Shown: in pieces, positions 1 through 7,095 of the stretch
Position numbering within the stretch: the first letter of the stretch is position 1
Layout of the letters: every line of letters begins with the position of its first letter
From: Helicobacteraceae bacterium
GTDB taxonomy: Bacteria > Campylobacterota > Campylobacteria > Campylobacterales > Sulfurimonadaceae
Assembly (NCBI GenBank): GCA_027081565.1
Contig: JALWKG010000255.1
Span: 1-13,149 of the forward strand
Direction of reading: 5' to 3'
Length of the DNA stretch: 13,149 bases
Translations under genes and position numbers: made by a program
Notes under the pieces: model-generated
Databases searched by the model: none
What the model saw: only the letters and a program-made list of their open reading frames with translations
Told to the model about the DNA's origin: nothing

Positions 1-242
1 AAGGTGGTAGACTCTATCTGCGCAAGATCAAAGTCGTTAAAATCGAGAGTCCCTATATCTCTAAAGACATGGAAGGTATGTTGTACAGTACCATGAACAA
101 AGCGCTTAATGAGTACTTTAAAGATGAACCAATCTATAATTTAGAACATGAAAAAGGGCTGATCGGTGCTGCAGTACAATCGATCAAAAGTGTCAAGATA
201 GTGGACAAGGGAATCAAGATCATTTTTGACCTTGGTGTATAA
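1..242 (+). CDS. 3' end of an unrecognised small protein (possibly DUF1439/YceB-like), 5' truncated
   Basis: An open frame runs from the window edge (first full codon at base 3) to a TAA at 240-242, giving about 79 residues. The visible part alternates hydrophobic and charged residues in a beta-rich pattern. It then has an amphipathic helix around residues 34-42 followed by a PIYNLE segment and a short hydrophobic end (IIFDLGV). This order loosely recalls the C-terminal part of DUF1439 lipoproteins such as E. coli YceB, where a helix is followed by a 'P-VY-L' segment. That assignment is a weak resemblance from memory. The N-terminus, including any signal peptide or lipobox, lies outside the window. 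It is on the same strand as rplY, but an apparent promoter separates the two. Confidence 0.55.
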   Translation, partial: GGRLYLRKIKVVKIESPYISKDMEGMLYSTMNKALNEYFKDEPIYNLEHEKGLIGAAVQSIKSVKIVDKGIKIIFDLGV

Positions 243-289
243 CAACTTCAGCAGAGAAAATACCAAGAAGTTTATTATAAGATCTTAGG

Positions 290-295
290 TATAAT
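290..295 (+). promoter_or_regulatory. Probable -10 element of the rplY promoter (TATAAT)
   Basis: A perfect TATAAT lies 29 bases before the rplY ATG, in the 82-base gap after the previous stop codon. It is followed by GCGGC. The upstream stretch is A/T-rich (TTTATTATAA) and shows no good -35 box. This fits the sigma-70 promoters of Campylobacterota, which often have a strong -10 and a T-rich upstream region instead of a -35. Confidence 0.6.
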
Positions 296-324
296 GCGGC
301 TCATTTTATTACAAGGAACTAACT

Positions 325-861
325 ATGTTAGAAGGAATTATTAGAGAGAGTATCGGTAAAGTGGGTACAAAAGCACTACGCCGCGATGGTTATCTAATTG
401 CGAATATTTACGGAAAAGGTCTTGAGAATATCAATGCTGCATTCAAGATGAATGAATACATCCGTACTGTTCGTAATAAAGAGACTTTGGCATTCCCAAT
501 CAAATTGGATGGCAAAGAGATGAATGTTGTTGTACAGAGCTATGAGTCTCATGCAGTAACAGGAAACCTTCTACACGTTGATCTTATGGTAGCACAACCA
601 GGTGTTGTTACTAAGTTTCTAGTACCGGTTGAGACTGTGGGTTCACCAATTGGTCTTAAAAACAAAGGTATGTTGTATGTTGCTAAAAAGCGTCTTGGCG
701 TTAAAGCAGCACCAGAGGCACTTCCAGCTTCAATCGTTGTTCAAGTTGCTGACCTAGATGTTGGTGATTCTGTACTAGTACGTGACCTTGACGCTATTGA
801 AAACGCTAAGTTTGTTGATGCTGATCGTGTTGGTGTACTAAGTATCATTAAAGCGAAGTAA
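325..861 (+). CDS. rplY: Large ribosomal subunit protein bL25 (CTC/TL5 long form)
   Basis: This 178-residue protein matches the L25/Ctc family, which binds 5S rRNA in the 50S subunit. Residues 1 to about 90 form the L25 beta-barrel RNA-binding domain. It starts with MLEGIIRESIGKVGTKALRR and includes the family's typical GYLIANIYGKG and HVDLM segments. Residues from about 92 to 178 form the second, TL5-type domain (PVETVGSPIGLKNKG, then SIVVQVADLDVGDSV). It is therefore the long two-domain form and not the roughly 95-residue E. coli form. The ATG is preceded by AAGGA at 313-317, 7 bases upstream. The next gene, pth, begins one base after this stop, the usual rplY-pth pairing in bacteria, so the two are probably co-transcribed and translationally coupled. 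Confidence 0.95.
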   Translation: MLEGIIRESIGKVGTKALRRDGYLIANIYGKGLENINAAFKMNEYIRTVRNKETLAFPIKLDGKEMNVVVQSYESHAVTGNLLHVDLMVAQPGVVTKFLVPVETVGSPIGLKNKGMLYVAKKRLGVKAAPEALPASIVVQVADLDVGDSVLVRDLDAIENAKFVDADRVGVLSIIKAK

Positions 862-862
862 T

Positions 863-1441
863 TTGCTTTTTGTCGGACTCGGTAACCCTGGTTCGGCCTA
901 TACCCAAACGCGACATAATGTCGGGTTTATGGTTATAGATGAACTTCTTCGTCGTTATTCACACGACACTATTAAAAAAACTGCTTTTCAGGGCGAACTC
1001 TTCAAAATCAAAGATCATTTTTTTCTCAAACCCACCACTTTTATGAACCTTTCGGGCGAATCTATAGCTGTTGTAAAAAAGTTTTATAAAATTGATGATG
1101 TTGTTGTGATCCATGATGATCTTGACCTCCCTTTTGGTGCTATTCGCTTTAAAGTGGGAGGAGGGCACGGTGGTCATAATGGTCTGAAGTCTACAGATGC
1201 TTTGATAGGTAAAATGTACCTTCGCATTCGTGTGGGTATTGGCCGTCCTGAACATAAAGGTGAGGTTACCAGCTTTGTCTTAGGCAAATACAGTGCTGAT
1301 CAAGAAGAGGCGCTCCAAAAGCAGATCTCGCAGTGTGCTGACGCTGTTGAAGCCTTGTGGAACAGTGAATCATGGGAAGATGTAGCCTCAAAATATTCCA
1401 TTAAAAAAGTACCTAACAAGGCCAACGCACCTATCGCTTAA
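863..1441 (+). CDS. pth: Peptidyl-tRNA hydrolase
   Basis: This cytoplasmic enzyme cleaves peptidyl-tRNA that drops off stalled ribosomes and recycles the tRNA. Its 192 residues are full length for bacterial Pth. The family signature is complete: N8 in VGLGNPG, Y13, the catalytic H18 in TRHNVG, N62 in TTFMNLSG, D86 in IHDDLDLP, and H105-N106 in the GGGHGGHNGLKS loop. These correspond to E. coli N10, Y15, H20, N68, D93 and H113-N114. The start is TTG at 863. An in-frame stop at 839-841 and the absence of any ATG or GTG before the VGLGNPG motif leave no other choice. The start lies one base after the rplY stop and has only a poor ribosome-binding site, so translation probably depends on ribosomes finishing rplY. 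Confidence 0.96.
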   Translation: MLFVGLGNPGSAYTQTRHNVGFMVIDELLRRYSHDTIKKTAFQGELFKIKDHFFLKPTTFMNLSGESIAVVKKFYKIDDVVVIHDDLDLPFGAIRFKVGGGHGGHNGLKSTDALIGKMYLRIRVGIGRPEHKGEVTSFVLGKYSADQEEALQKQISQCADAVEALWNSESWEDVASKYSIKKVPNKANAPIA

Positions 1442-1452
1442 TCTTGCTAGGG

Positions 1453-1458
1453 TAAAAT
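1453..1458 (+). promoter_or_regulatory. Weak candidate -10 (TAAAAT) before the LptF/G-family gene
   Basis: The 59-base gap between pth and the permease gene contains GGTAAAATCT, whose TAAAAT resembles a Campylobacterota -10 box. No -35 is evident. A short hairpin, CTTGT-ATA-ACAAG (1459-1471), follows directly. Read-through from rplY-pth is equally possible. Confidence 0.25.
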
Positions 1459-1500
1459 CTTGTATAACAAGTCCCATTATGACTTTTAAGGACGCCATTT

Positions 1501-2613
1501 GTGTTAGCATTTCGCTATATCGCTTTTCATTACAGTAAGTATTTTGTGATCATTTTGGCTGCGCTTACTGCCTTTATGGTTGGCTTTGACTTTATGGAAA
1601 ACAGCTCTAAACTTCCAGAGTCTGCCAACCTTGTTATGATCTATGTTGCTTACAAAATATTTTACTCTATCGATATGTTACTACCACTTTCTCTGGTCTT
1701 TGGTATGATCGCAACGAAGGTTTTACTGATACGTTCGAATGCTCTGGTAGCATTTTACTCGTTAGGATACTCGAAAAACGCGATGTTAAAGCCCTTTGTT
1801 GTGGTCTCTGTTTTGGTCATTACGGTATATGTAGCATTGCATACCACCTCTACTTTTGCACGTGCCAATGAATATGCTAGCAATATTGCTAAAAATGCCA
1901 GTTATCTACGTCCTACATCCAACCTCTTTTTCACTTTTGAAAACAAGTATATCTTTTTTGGAAAACTCTATCCCCTTCAGCAGAGGGCTACAGATGTGAG
2001 GGTGTTTAAGATAGATAACAGTAACTTGAGAGAGTTGGTAGTTGCCAAGAGTGCACATTATCAAGATGGTTATTGGCATGTTCCCAAAGCACACTTGATG
2101 CGTAAGCCTGAAAACATCTCCTTTGAAGATGCAGGTATTACCATAGAAGAGCGAGAGACAATGTCTATACTTAAAGGGTTTAAACCTAAGATCCTCGATA
2201 GAGTCTATGAAGGCAAGGTAAACTATACGATCATGGATGCAGTGGATGCTCTGTTTCTCTTGACAGATCAGAACATCAATGTTGACCGGATCAAAAGTGC
2301 GCTTTATAAAACTTTTCTAAACCCACTTTTTGTACCGAGTCTGATCATCATCATCTTCTTTTTCGTACCTGTCTCGCAGCGTTTTTTAAATGTCACCCTT
2401 TTTAGTTTTGCTGCTATTTTGGCGACCTTGATGGTGTGGTCGCTGCTCTTTATTTTAAGTGAACTCTCTTTTAACAAGGCAATTGCGAGTGAGTTGGGTA
2501 TTGTCCTGCCTGTAATCCTGCTCTTTTTGGGGGCGATCTGGCAGTGGAAAAGGCATGCGACTGTACACAAACCCAACAAGAGTCCTGACCACCCTAGCAG
2601 TCAAACATCTTAA
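1501..2613 (+). CDS. LptF/LptG (YjgP/YjgQ) family lipopolysaccharide export permease
   Basis: This 370-residue inner-membrane protein has the LptF/LptG layout. Three N-terminal helices (about 13-31, 45-75 and 97-115) are followed by a periplasmic beta-jellyroll-type domain (about 118-265) and three C-terminal helices (about 274-292, 298-320 and 331-348). Between helices 2 and 3, LIRSNALVAFYSLGYSK matches the family's cytoplasmic coupling-helix region that contacts the LptB ATPase. LptF and LptG form the transmembrane channel that lifts LPS from the inner membrane onto the LptC/LptA bridge. The gene lies directly after pth, as its C. jejuni counterpart does. The start is GTG at 1501, with AAGGA at 1488-1492. 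Sequence alone does not settle LptF versus LptG, though the C-terminal half looks slightly more LptG-like. The last 20 residues are a polar, proline-rich tail. Confidence 0.88.
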   Translation: MLAFRYIAFHYSKYFVIILAALTAFMVGFDFMENSSKLPESANLVMIYVAYKIFYSIDMLLPLSLVFGMIATKVLLIRSNALVAFYSLGYSKNAMLKPFVVVSVLVITVYVALHTTSTFARANEYASNIAKNASYLRPTSNLFFTFENKYIFFGKLYPLQQRATDVRVFKIDNSNLRELVVAKSAHYQDGYWHVPKAHLMRKPENISFEDAGITIEERETMSILKGFKPKILDRVYEGKVNYTIMDAVDALFLLTDQNINVDRIKSALYKTFLNPLFVPSLIIIIFFFVPVSQRFLNVTLFSFAAILATLMVWSLLFILSELSFNKAIASELGIVLPVILLFLGAIWQWKRHATVHKPNKSPDHPSSQTS

Positions 2614-2640
2614 GTTCCATATTATGCTGCTAGCAGGTGG
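2589..2640 (+). repeat. Imperfect inverted repeat across the end of the permease gene
   Basis: CCACCCTAGCAG (2589-2600) and CTGCTAGCAGGTGG (2627-2640) pair over 12 bases with a 2-base bulge and a 26-base loop containing the stop codon. The 3' arm also holds the self-complementary CTGCTAGCAG. No T-tract follows, so it is not a classical intrinsic terminator. It may be a transcript-end stabilising hairpin. Confidence 0.4.
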
Positions 2641-2684
2641 TATAAAAGTCTTCTAAAATATCTTCATCATAAGCAGAAGTTTGC

Positions 2685-2690
2685 TAAAAT
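2685..2690 (+). promoter_or_regulatory. Probable -10 element (TAAAAT) of the lysA-dxs operon promoter
   Basis: TTTGCTAAAATTCGC lies 49-60 bases before the lysA start. The TGC-TAAAAT pattern is an extended -10 of the kind common in Campylobacterota, preceded by A/T-rich DNA without a clear -35. This is the only promoter-like gap before dxs, because all later junctions in the run are 19 bases or less or overlap. Confidence 0.5.
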
Positions 2691-2738
2691 TCGCACATTA
2701 AACAGCTAGAAGATCTTTCTAGATAAGGAAAAGATGTA

Positions 2739-3941
2739 ATGAACTTTAAAGCTTTGGCAGAGAAATATCAGACCCCACTTTATGTGTACGATCTTGATGA
2801 GATGAGTGCGCAGTATGAGTCGCTCAAAAATGCCTTTAAGGGTCGTAAAGCGATCTTGGCATATGCAGTAAAAGCCAACTCGAACCTAAGTGTTGTTCGC
2901 CACTTTGCAAAACTGGGTGCAGGGGCGGACTGTGTCTCTATTGGTGAAGTACGACGTGCTTTTTTAGCAGGTATCCCAAAATACAAGATCATCTTTTCTG
3001 GTGTAGGTAAAGCAGATGCTGAGATCCGCGAAGCTTTAGAGTCTGACATCCTTTATATCAACCTCGAGAGTGATGGTGAATTGGAACGTGTTGAGATGAT
3101 CGCCAAAGCGCTTGATGTCAAAGCCCGTATCAGTATTCGTGTTAACCCAAACATCGATCCTAAAACACACCCTTATATCTCAACAGGACTTCATGCTAAC
3201 AAGTTTGGAGTAGACATAAACACTGCAAAGCGTATGTATATCCGTGCTAAAAACTCTGAGCACTTAGACCCTGTAGGAATCCATTCTCATATTGGTTCAC
3301 AACTTACAGAGATCGATCCTATCAGAGAAGCTTCAGAGATCGTTGCTGACTTGGTCCGTTCTTTGCAAGCCATAGATATTGAACTGAAGTTCTTTGATAT
3401 TGGCGGTGGTCTGGGTATAAAATACGACAATGAGACAACGATTGATCCTTACGAATATGGACAGGCGATATTAGGGACATTAACGGGTCTTGATATTACC
3501 GTGATCGGTGAGCCGGGACGCTACCTGACTGCCAATGCTGGGTACTTTTTAACTAAAGTGATGTACGAAAAAAGAAATGATGACAAACGTTTTGTAATCG
3601 TGGATGGTGCGATGAACGATTTGATCCGTCCAAGCCTTTACAATGCCTACCACTTTGTAGAAGCGGTTGACAAAGAGGGTGAGAAGAGTAAGGCGGACAT
3701 TGTAGGTCCTGTCTGTGAAAGTGGTGACTTCTTGGCTAAAGATTATGAACTTCCGGCTTTAGAACATGACGATCTGCTTGTAGTGCATAGTGCGGGTGCT
3801 TACGGTTTTGGTATGGGTAGTAACTATAACACCCGTGGGCGTTCTGCAGAAGTAGCTGTCGAAGGCGGTCAAGACCGTCTCATCCGAAGACGTGAGACTT
3901 TTGAAGACCTGATCGCACTTGAAAAAGAATTTTTAGACTAA
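2739..3941 (+). CDS. lysA: Diaminopimelate decarboxylase
   Basis: This PLP enzyme (fold type III) converts meso-diaminopimelate to L-lysine and CO2, the last step of lysine synthesis. Its 400 residues are typical of Campylobacterota LysA. The order is the N-terminal alanine-racemase-like barrel followed by the C-terminal beta domain. K45 in YAVKANSN is the Schiff-base lysine. H184 in HSHIGSQ, the glycine loop GGGLGI (222-227) and EPGRYL (258-263) bind PLP. C326-E327-S328 in GPVCESGD and Y355 in AGAYGFGM are the active-site residues supplied by the dimer partner. The ATG has AAGGA at 2725-2729, 9 bases upstream. It is the first gene of a run with pheA, hisC, the FliG-like gene and dxs. In C. 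jejuni a HAD-hydrolase gene sits between lysA and pheA, but not here. Confidence 0.97.
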   Translation: MNFKALAEKYQTPLYVYDLDEMSAQYESLKNAFKGRKAILAYAVKANSNLSVVRHFAKLGAGADCVSIGEVRRAFLAGIPKYKIIFSGVGKADAEIREALESDILYINLESDGELERVEMIAKALDVKARISIRVNPNIDPKTHPYISTGLHANKFGVDINTAKRMYIRAKNSEHLDPVGIHSHIGSQLTEIDPIREASEIVADLVRSLQAIDIELKFFDIGGGLGIKYDNETTIDPYEYGQAILGTLTGLDITVIGEPGRYLTANAGYFLTKVMYEKRNDDKRFVIVDGAMNDLIRPSLYNAYHFVEAVDKEGEKSKADIVGPVCESGDFLAKDYELPALEHDDLLVVHSAGAYGFGMGSNYNTRGRSAEVAVEGGQDRLIRRRETFEDLIALEKEFLD

Positions 3942-3960
3942 AAGAGTAAAAGGATAAGGC

Positions 3961-5058
3961 ATGAGAAGAGACGAACTGATAACTTTAGATGACTGTCGTA
4001 AAGAGATAGATAGACTCGACGAAGCCTTGTTAGATCTTTTAAATGAGCGTATGCGTGTGGTTGAACGTGTGGGTGAGATCAAACATGACACAGGTGGTGC
4101 TATCTATCGTCCTGAACGTGAAAAAGCGATCATCGAGAGACTGAGTGCCAAGTCAAAAGCTGACAAAGGACTCTTAAATGCAGCGGCGATAGAAGCACTG
4201 TATCTAGAGATATTTGCCGTCTCTCGCAACCTTGAACTGCCAGAGCGCATCGCCTACTTAGGACCTGAGGGAAGCTTTACCCATCAGGCAGCAGAGTCAC
4301 GGTTTGGGGCGATGAGTGACTACCTTAGCGTAGGCTCAATTCACTCTGTTTTTAAAACAGTTGAGTCCGGTCGTGCGAAGTTCGGTGTGGTGCCTATAGA
4401 GAACTCACGCGATGGTATCGTAGGTGAGACCTTGGACCTTCTTGCCAAAAGTTCTATTAAAATTGTTGCTGAACTTTATATGCCGATCCATATGTCTTTT
4501 GCGACCAAGGCGGAACATTTCAAAGATATTAAACGTATCTACTCTAAAGATAAGGGTTTTGGTCAGTGTCGTGAGTTTTTGCAACTGCATGAGCTGCTTC
4601 ACATTGAGCAGATCCCTGTGGAGTCAACGGCCAAGGCTGCGATCCTCGCCTCTGAGGACCCTGAGTCTGCAGCTATCTGTAGTCACATTGCCGCAAAACT
4701 TTATGGTGTGCCTACGATGTTTGAAAACATTGAAGATGTACATGACAACACAACACGTTTCTTTATCTTGAGTGACTTCAAAAATGGACAGAGTGGTCAG
4801 GACAAGACTTCTCTGTTTGTACGTCTTAAAGATGCTGACAAGTCAGGTGCTTTGGTAAACTTCTTGAGTGATTTTGAAGCAGAAAGCATTAACATGAGCA
4901 AGATCGAGTCACGTCCAGCACATGATGAAAGTGGTTTTGCTTACTGGTTCTTTATGGATATTTATGGACATATAGAAGATGAAAATGTTCAAAAAATTAT
5001 GACAAAGCATGGTGATGAGATCACCTGTTTGGGTTCGTATGTAAAAGGTGAAATATGA
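3961..5058 (+). CDS. pheA: Bifunctional chorismate mutase / prephenate dehydratase (P-protein)
   Basis: The 365-residue cytoplasmic protein carries out two steps towards phenylalanine, chorismate to prephenate and prephenate to phenylpyruvate. Residues about 8-90 are an AroQ-type chorismate mutase helical domain ([19 protein letters not shown], then [14 protein letters not shown]). Residues about 96-272 are prephenate dehydratase, with [14 protein letters not shown], the PIENS motif (145-149) and the catalytic TTRF motif (264-267). Residues about 284-360 are an ACT regulatory domain with the ESRP motif (316-319) that senses phenylalanine, so feedback inhibition by phenylalanine is likely. The ATG follows lysA by 19 bases, with AAGGA at 3950-3954. 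Its stop overlaps the hisC start (ATGA), implying coupled translation. Confidence 0.97.
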   Translation: MRRDELITLDDCRKEIDRLDEALLDLLNERMRVVERVGEIKHDTGGAIYRPEREKAIIERLSAKSKADKGLLNAAAIEALYLEIFAVSRNLELPERIAYLGPEGSFTHQAAESRFGAMSDYLSVGSIHSVFKTVESGRAKFGVVPIENSRDGIVGETLDLLAKSSIKIVAELYMPIHMSFATKAEHFKDIKRIYSKDKGFGQCREFLQLHELLHIEQIPVESTAKAAILASEDPESAAICSHIAAKLYGVPTMFENIEDVHDNTTRFFILSDFKNGQSGQDKTSLFVRLKDADKSGALVNFLSDFEAESINMSKIESRPAHDESGFAYWFFMDIYGHIEDENVQKIMTKHGDEITCLGSYVKGEI

Positions 5059-6149
5059 AGTTTAATGCCGTTTTAGATGATATTGTCAGTTATGAGGCCG
5101 GTAAGCCCATTGAGCTAGTAGTACGTGACTTTGGTATAGAGAGTAAAGATGTGGTGAAACTGGCAAGTAATGAAAACCCTTATGGTTGTTCTCCCAAGGT
5201 TCAAGAGGCAGTCTCCAAGATTGTCGCCAACATGGCGCTTTATCCGGACGACTCCATGATGAACCTAAAAGCAGCACTCTCCAAGAAGTTTGATGTTGCT
5301 GAAAATGAACTTGTGATCGGTGCGGGTAGTGATCAGGTGATAGAGTTTGCTATCCATGCTAAAGCTTCAAAGGGCTCTAAGATCTTGATGAACTCCATCA
5401 CATTTGCGATGTATGAGATCTATGCCAAACAGGTGGGTGCAGAGATCGTTCGTACAAGCTCTCGTGAACATGATCTTGAAGAGTTTTATGAACTCTATCT
5501 CGAACACAGACCAGAGATTATCTTTATCTGTACACCGAACAACCCAACGGGTGATGCTATTGATGCTGAGGCTCTAAAATCTTTTCTAGATAAAATAGAC
5601 AGTGAGACACTGGTTGTCGTTGATGGCGCTTATATGGAATATACAGCCTTTAAAGATGCAAGTAAGTCCGTAACACCTAAAGAGTTGGTCTCAAACTATG
5701 ACAATGTACTCTATCTTGGCACCTTCTCTAAAGCTTATGGTCTTGGTGGCATGCGTGTAGGTTACGGGATCGCCCGGCCTGATATCATTAAAGCTTTTTA
5801 CAAACTACGCCCACCTTTTAACATTACGACCTTAACTTTGGAAGCAGCCACAGTGGCGCTCGACGACGAGGCTTTTGTTCAAGAGTGTATTGCTAAAAAC
5901 TTCGATGAGATGGGTCGTTATAATGATTTTGCTGCGACACATGGGCTTGAGGCAATAGAGAGTTTCACAAACTTTGTGACGCTTGTCTTTGATGAAGATC
6001 GAAGCGCCTCATCACTTGCACAGTCGCTGTTGGAACAGGGGATGATCGTTCGTGATCTTAAAGGTTATGGGCTTAATGCTATTCGTGTGACCATCGGGAC
6101 TCCTGCACAAAACAGCCGCTTTTTTGAATTGGCCGAGGTCCTCCTCTAA
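5055..6149 (+). CDS. hisC: Histidinol-phosphate aminotransferase (class I/II PLP aminotransferase)
   Basis: A 364-residue fold-type-I PLP aminotransferase of the HisC family. It interconverts imidazole-acetol phosphate and histidinol phosphate in histidine synthesis. Visible motifs are LASNENPYG near the N-terminus, PNNPTG (161-166), D190 and Y193 ([10 protein letters not shown]), the Schiff-base K226 in [10 protein letters not shown], and R234 in MRVGYG. A C-terminal arginine in IRVTIGTP binds the substrate carboxylate. The ATG overlaps the pheA stop by 4 bases. Pairing with pheA is conserved in Campylobacterota, so the enzyme may also transaminate phenylpyruvate to phenylalanine. That is inference from context and from the known breadth of HisC-type enzymes; no tyrosine or phenylalanine aminotransferase is seen nearby. 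Confidence 0.93.
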   Translation: MKFNAVLDDIVSYEAGKPIELVVRDFGIESKDVVKLASNENPYGCSPKVQEAVSKIVANMALYPDDSMMNLKAALSKKFDVAENELVIGAGSDQVIEFAIHAKASKGSKILMNSITFAMYEIYAKQVGAEIVRTSSREHDLEEFYELYLEHRPEIIFICTPNNPTGDAIDAEALKSFLDKIDSETLVVVDGAYMEYTAFKDASKSVTPKELVSNYDNVLYLGTFSKAYGLGGMRVGYGIARPDIIKAFYKLRPPFNITTLTLEAATVALDDEAFVQECIAKNFDEMGRYNDFAATHGLEAIESFTNFVTLVFDEDRSASSLAQSLLEQGMIVRDLKGYGLNAIRVTIGTPAQNSRFFELAEVLL

Positions 6150-6155
6150 AACAAG

Positions 6156-7088
6156 ATGCCTTTTTATCTTGAGGTGTTAAAACAGCGGGTTGTACAACAC
6201 TTTAAATCGAGTGTGCTTTTTTTAGGAGCACTCCTATTTTTACTGCTTTATCTCACCTCTCTACTCTCCAAAAGTACAACGATCACTGATCCGTTTTTTG
6301 ATCTTTTTATCTATATACTCTACTTTTTTTTGGTACTGATCCTAGCAAGTGCAGCACTGCTGTCATATCTTTACTTGGAAGATCCTGATCCTGTTGTTTT
6401 ACTTGAACCCAAACTCTTAGTCAAGAGTGAAGAAGCTGTAGAGAAGAGTAGTGTGTTGGAAAGAGTGGAAGATGAAGTGTTAGATGAAAAAGCGCCTTAT
6501 CTTTTGTGGCTGGAAAAGATAAATATGGTAGATGCTTTTAAAAGTAAAAACGATAAAGGTTTCCGAAGTTTTGAAGGATTGACAGTTGAAAATTCTCTTA
6601 GCTTTTTAAGAGCACAACAGCCTCAACTGGCACTACTCATCTTAATGCATCTGGAACCATCCTATCAGCGTACTCTTTTTGAGGGTTTGACAGAGACAGA
6701 GCAGCAGAAGTTTCTCTCTTTGGCAGAAGTCTCTAAAATACCAAAAAGAGAGAGCCTCGATCTTATAGAGAGATTTTTGGAACGTACATTTAACCCCTTG
6801 GCAGATGCCTGCAGCTATTTAAGAGGACTGGAAGACCAAGCTCTGCGTGTATTACTTAAAGCGGTAGATAAAAAAGAGCTTATGTTTGCACTGAAGGGTG
6901 CAACAAAAGAGTTGCAAGAGAAGTTCTTTGCTAACATGTCACCAAAAGCTTCGGCTGAGTTTCAGAGGGTTATGGATGCTTTCAGACAAACAGACCAGCA
7001 AATAAGTACACAAGCGATTAAAAACCTCTATCTCTTAGCACAACAACTAAGAGAAGATGGTAGAATTCGCACAAGAAAAGAAGTATAG
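6156..7088 (+). CDS. Membrane-anchored FliG-like protein in the fliF-fliG-fliH position
   Basis: This 310-residue protein has a short cytoplasmic start (1-17) and two hydrophobic helices (about 18-38 and 47-71). An acidic linker (about 75-112) and a FliG-like cytoplasmic region follow. Residues about 136-210 match FliG_M: the segment before LRAQQPQLALLILMHLEP corresponds to FliG's FxFL..A..E..LNFI..EHPQTIALIL, with EHPQ reading QQPQ at 154-157. Residues about 218-304 align without gaps to the E. coli FliG C-terminal domain as recalled, including ALKGA (245-249), EKFFANMS (255-262) and a closing DGRI. K247 matches E. coli K264 and K264 matches R281, but D288/D289 are R271/V272 and R297 is D280. 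No FliG_N domain is recognisable. The gene sits 6 bases after hisC and 7 before the chosen dxs start, the slot that holds fliF-fliG-fliH in C. jejuni, and the frame is intact. Its function is unknown. It is probably a repurposed switch remnant. Homology confidence is high and role confidence low. Confidence 0.85.
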   Translation: MPFYLEVLKQRVVQHFKSSVLFLGALLFLLLYLTSLLSKSTTITDPFFDLFIYILYFFLVLILASAALLSYLYLEDPDPVVLLEPKLLVKSEEAVEKSSVLERVEDEVLDEKAPYLLWLEKINMVDAFKSKNDKGFRSFEGLTVENSLSFLRAQQPQLALLILMHLEPSYQRTLFEGLTETEQQKFLSLAEVSKIPKRESLDLIERFLERTFNPLADACSYLRGLEDQALRVLLKAVDKKELMFALKGATKELQEKFFANMSPKASAEFQRVMDAFRQTDQQISTQAIKNLYLLAQQLREDGRIRTRKEV

Positions 7089-7095
7089 GATAGGC

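Noticed and set aside
2614..2738. Lysine riboswitch or attenuator before lysA
   Set aside because: The gap is only 125 bases, holds a promoter-like element near its middle, and shows no multi-helix aptamer or leader peptide rich in lysine codons.
4424..4771. 115-residue plus-strand open frame inside pheA
   Set aside because: It is an alternative frame over the prephenate dehydratase domain, Ser/Leu/Arg-rich, with no ribosome-binding site and no recognisable motif.
6156..7088. Ordinary full FliG, or a decayed pseudogene
   Set aside because: It lacks a recognisable FliG_N domain and carries two membrane helices that FliG does not have. The frame is uninterrupted, with FliG_C key positions kept through to its end, which argues against a pseudogene.
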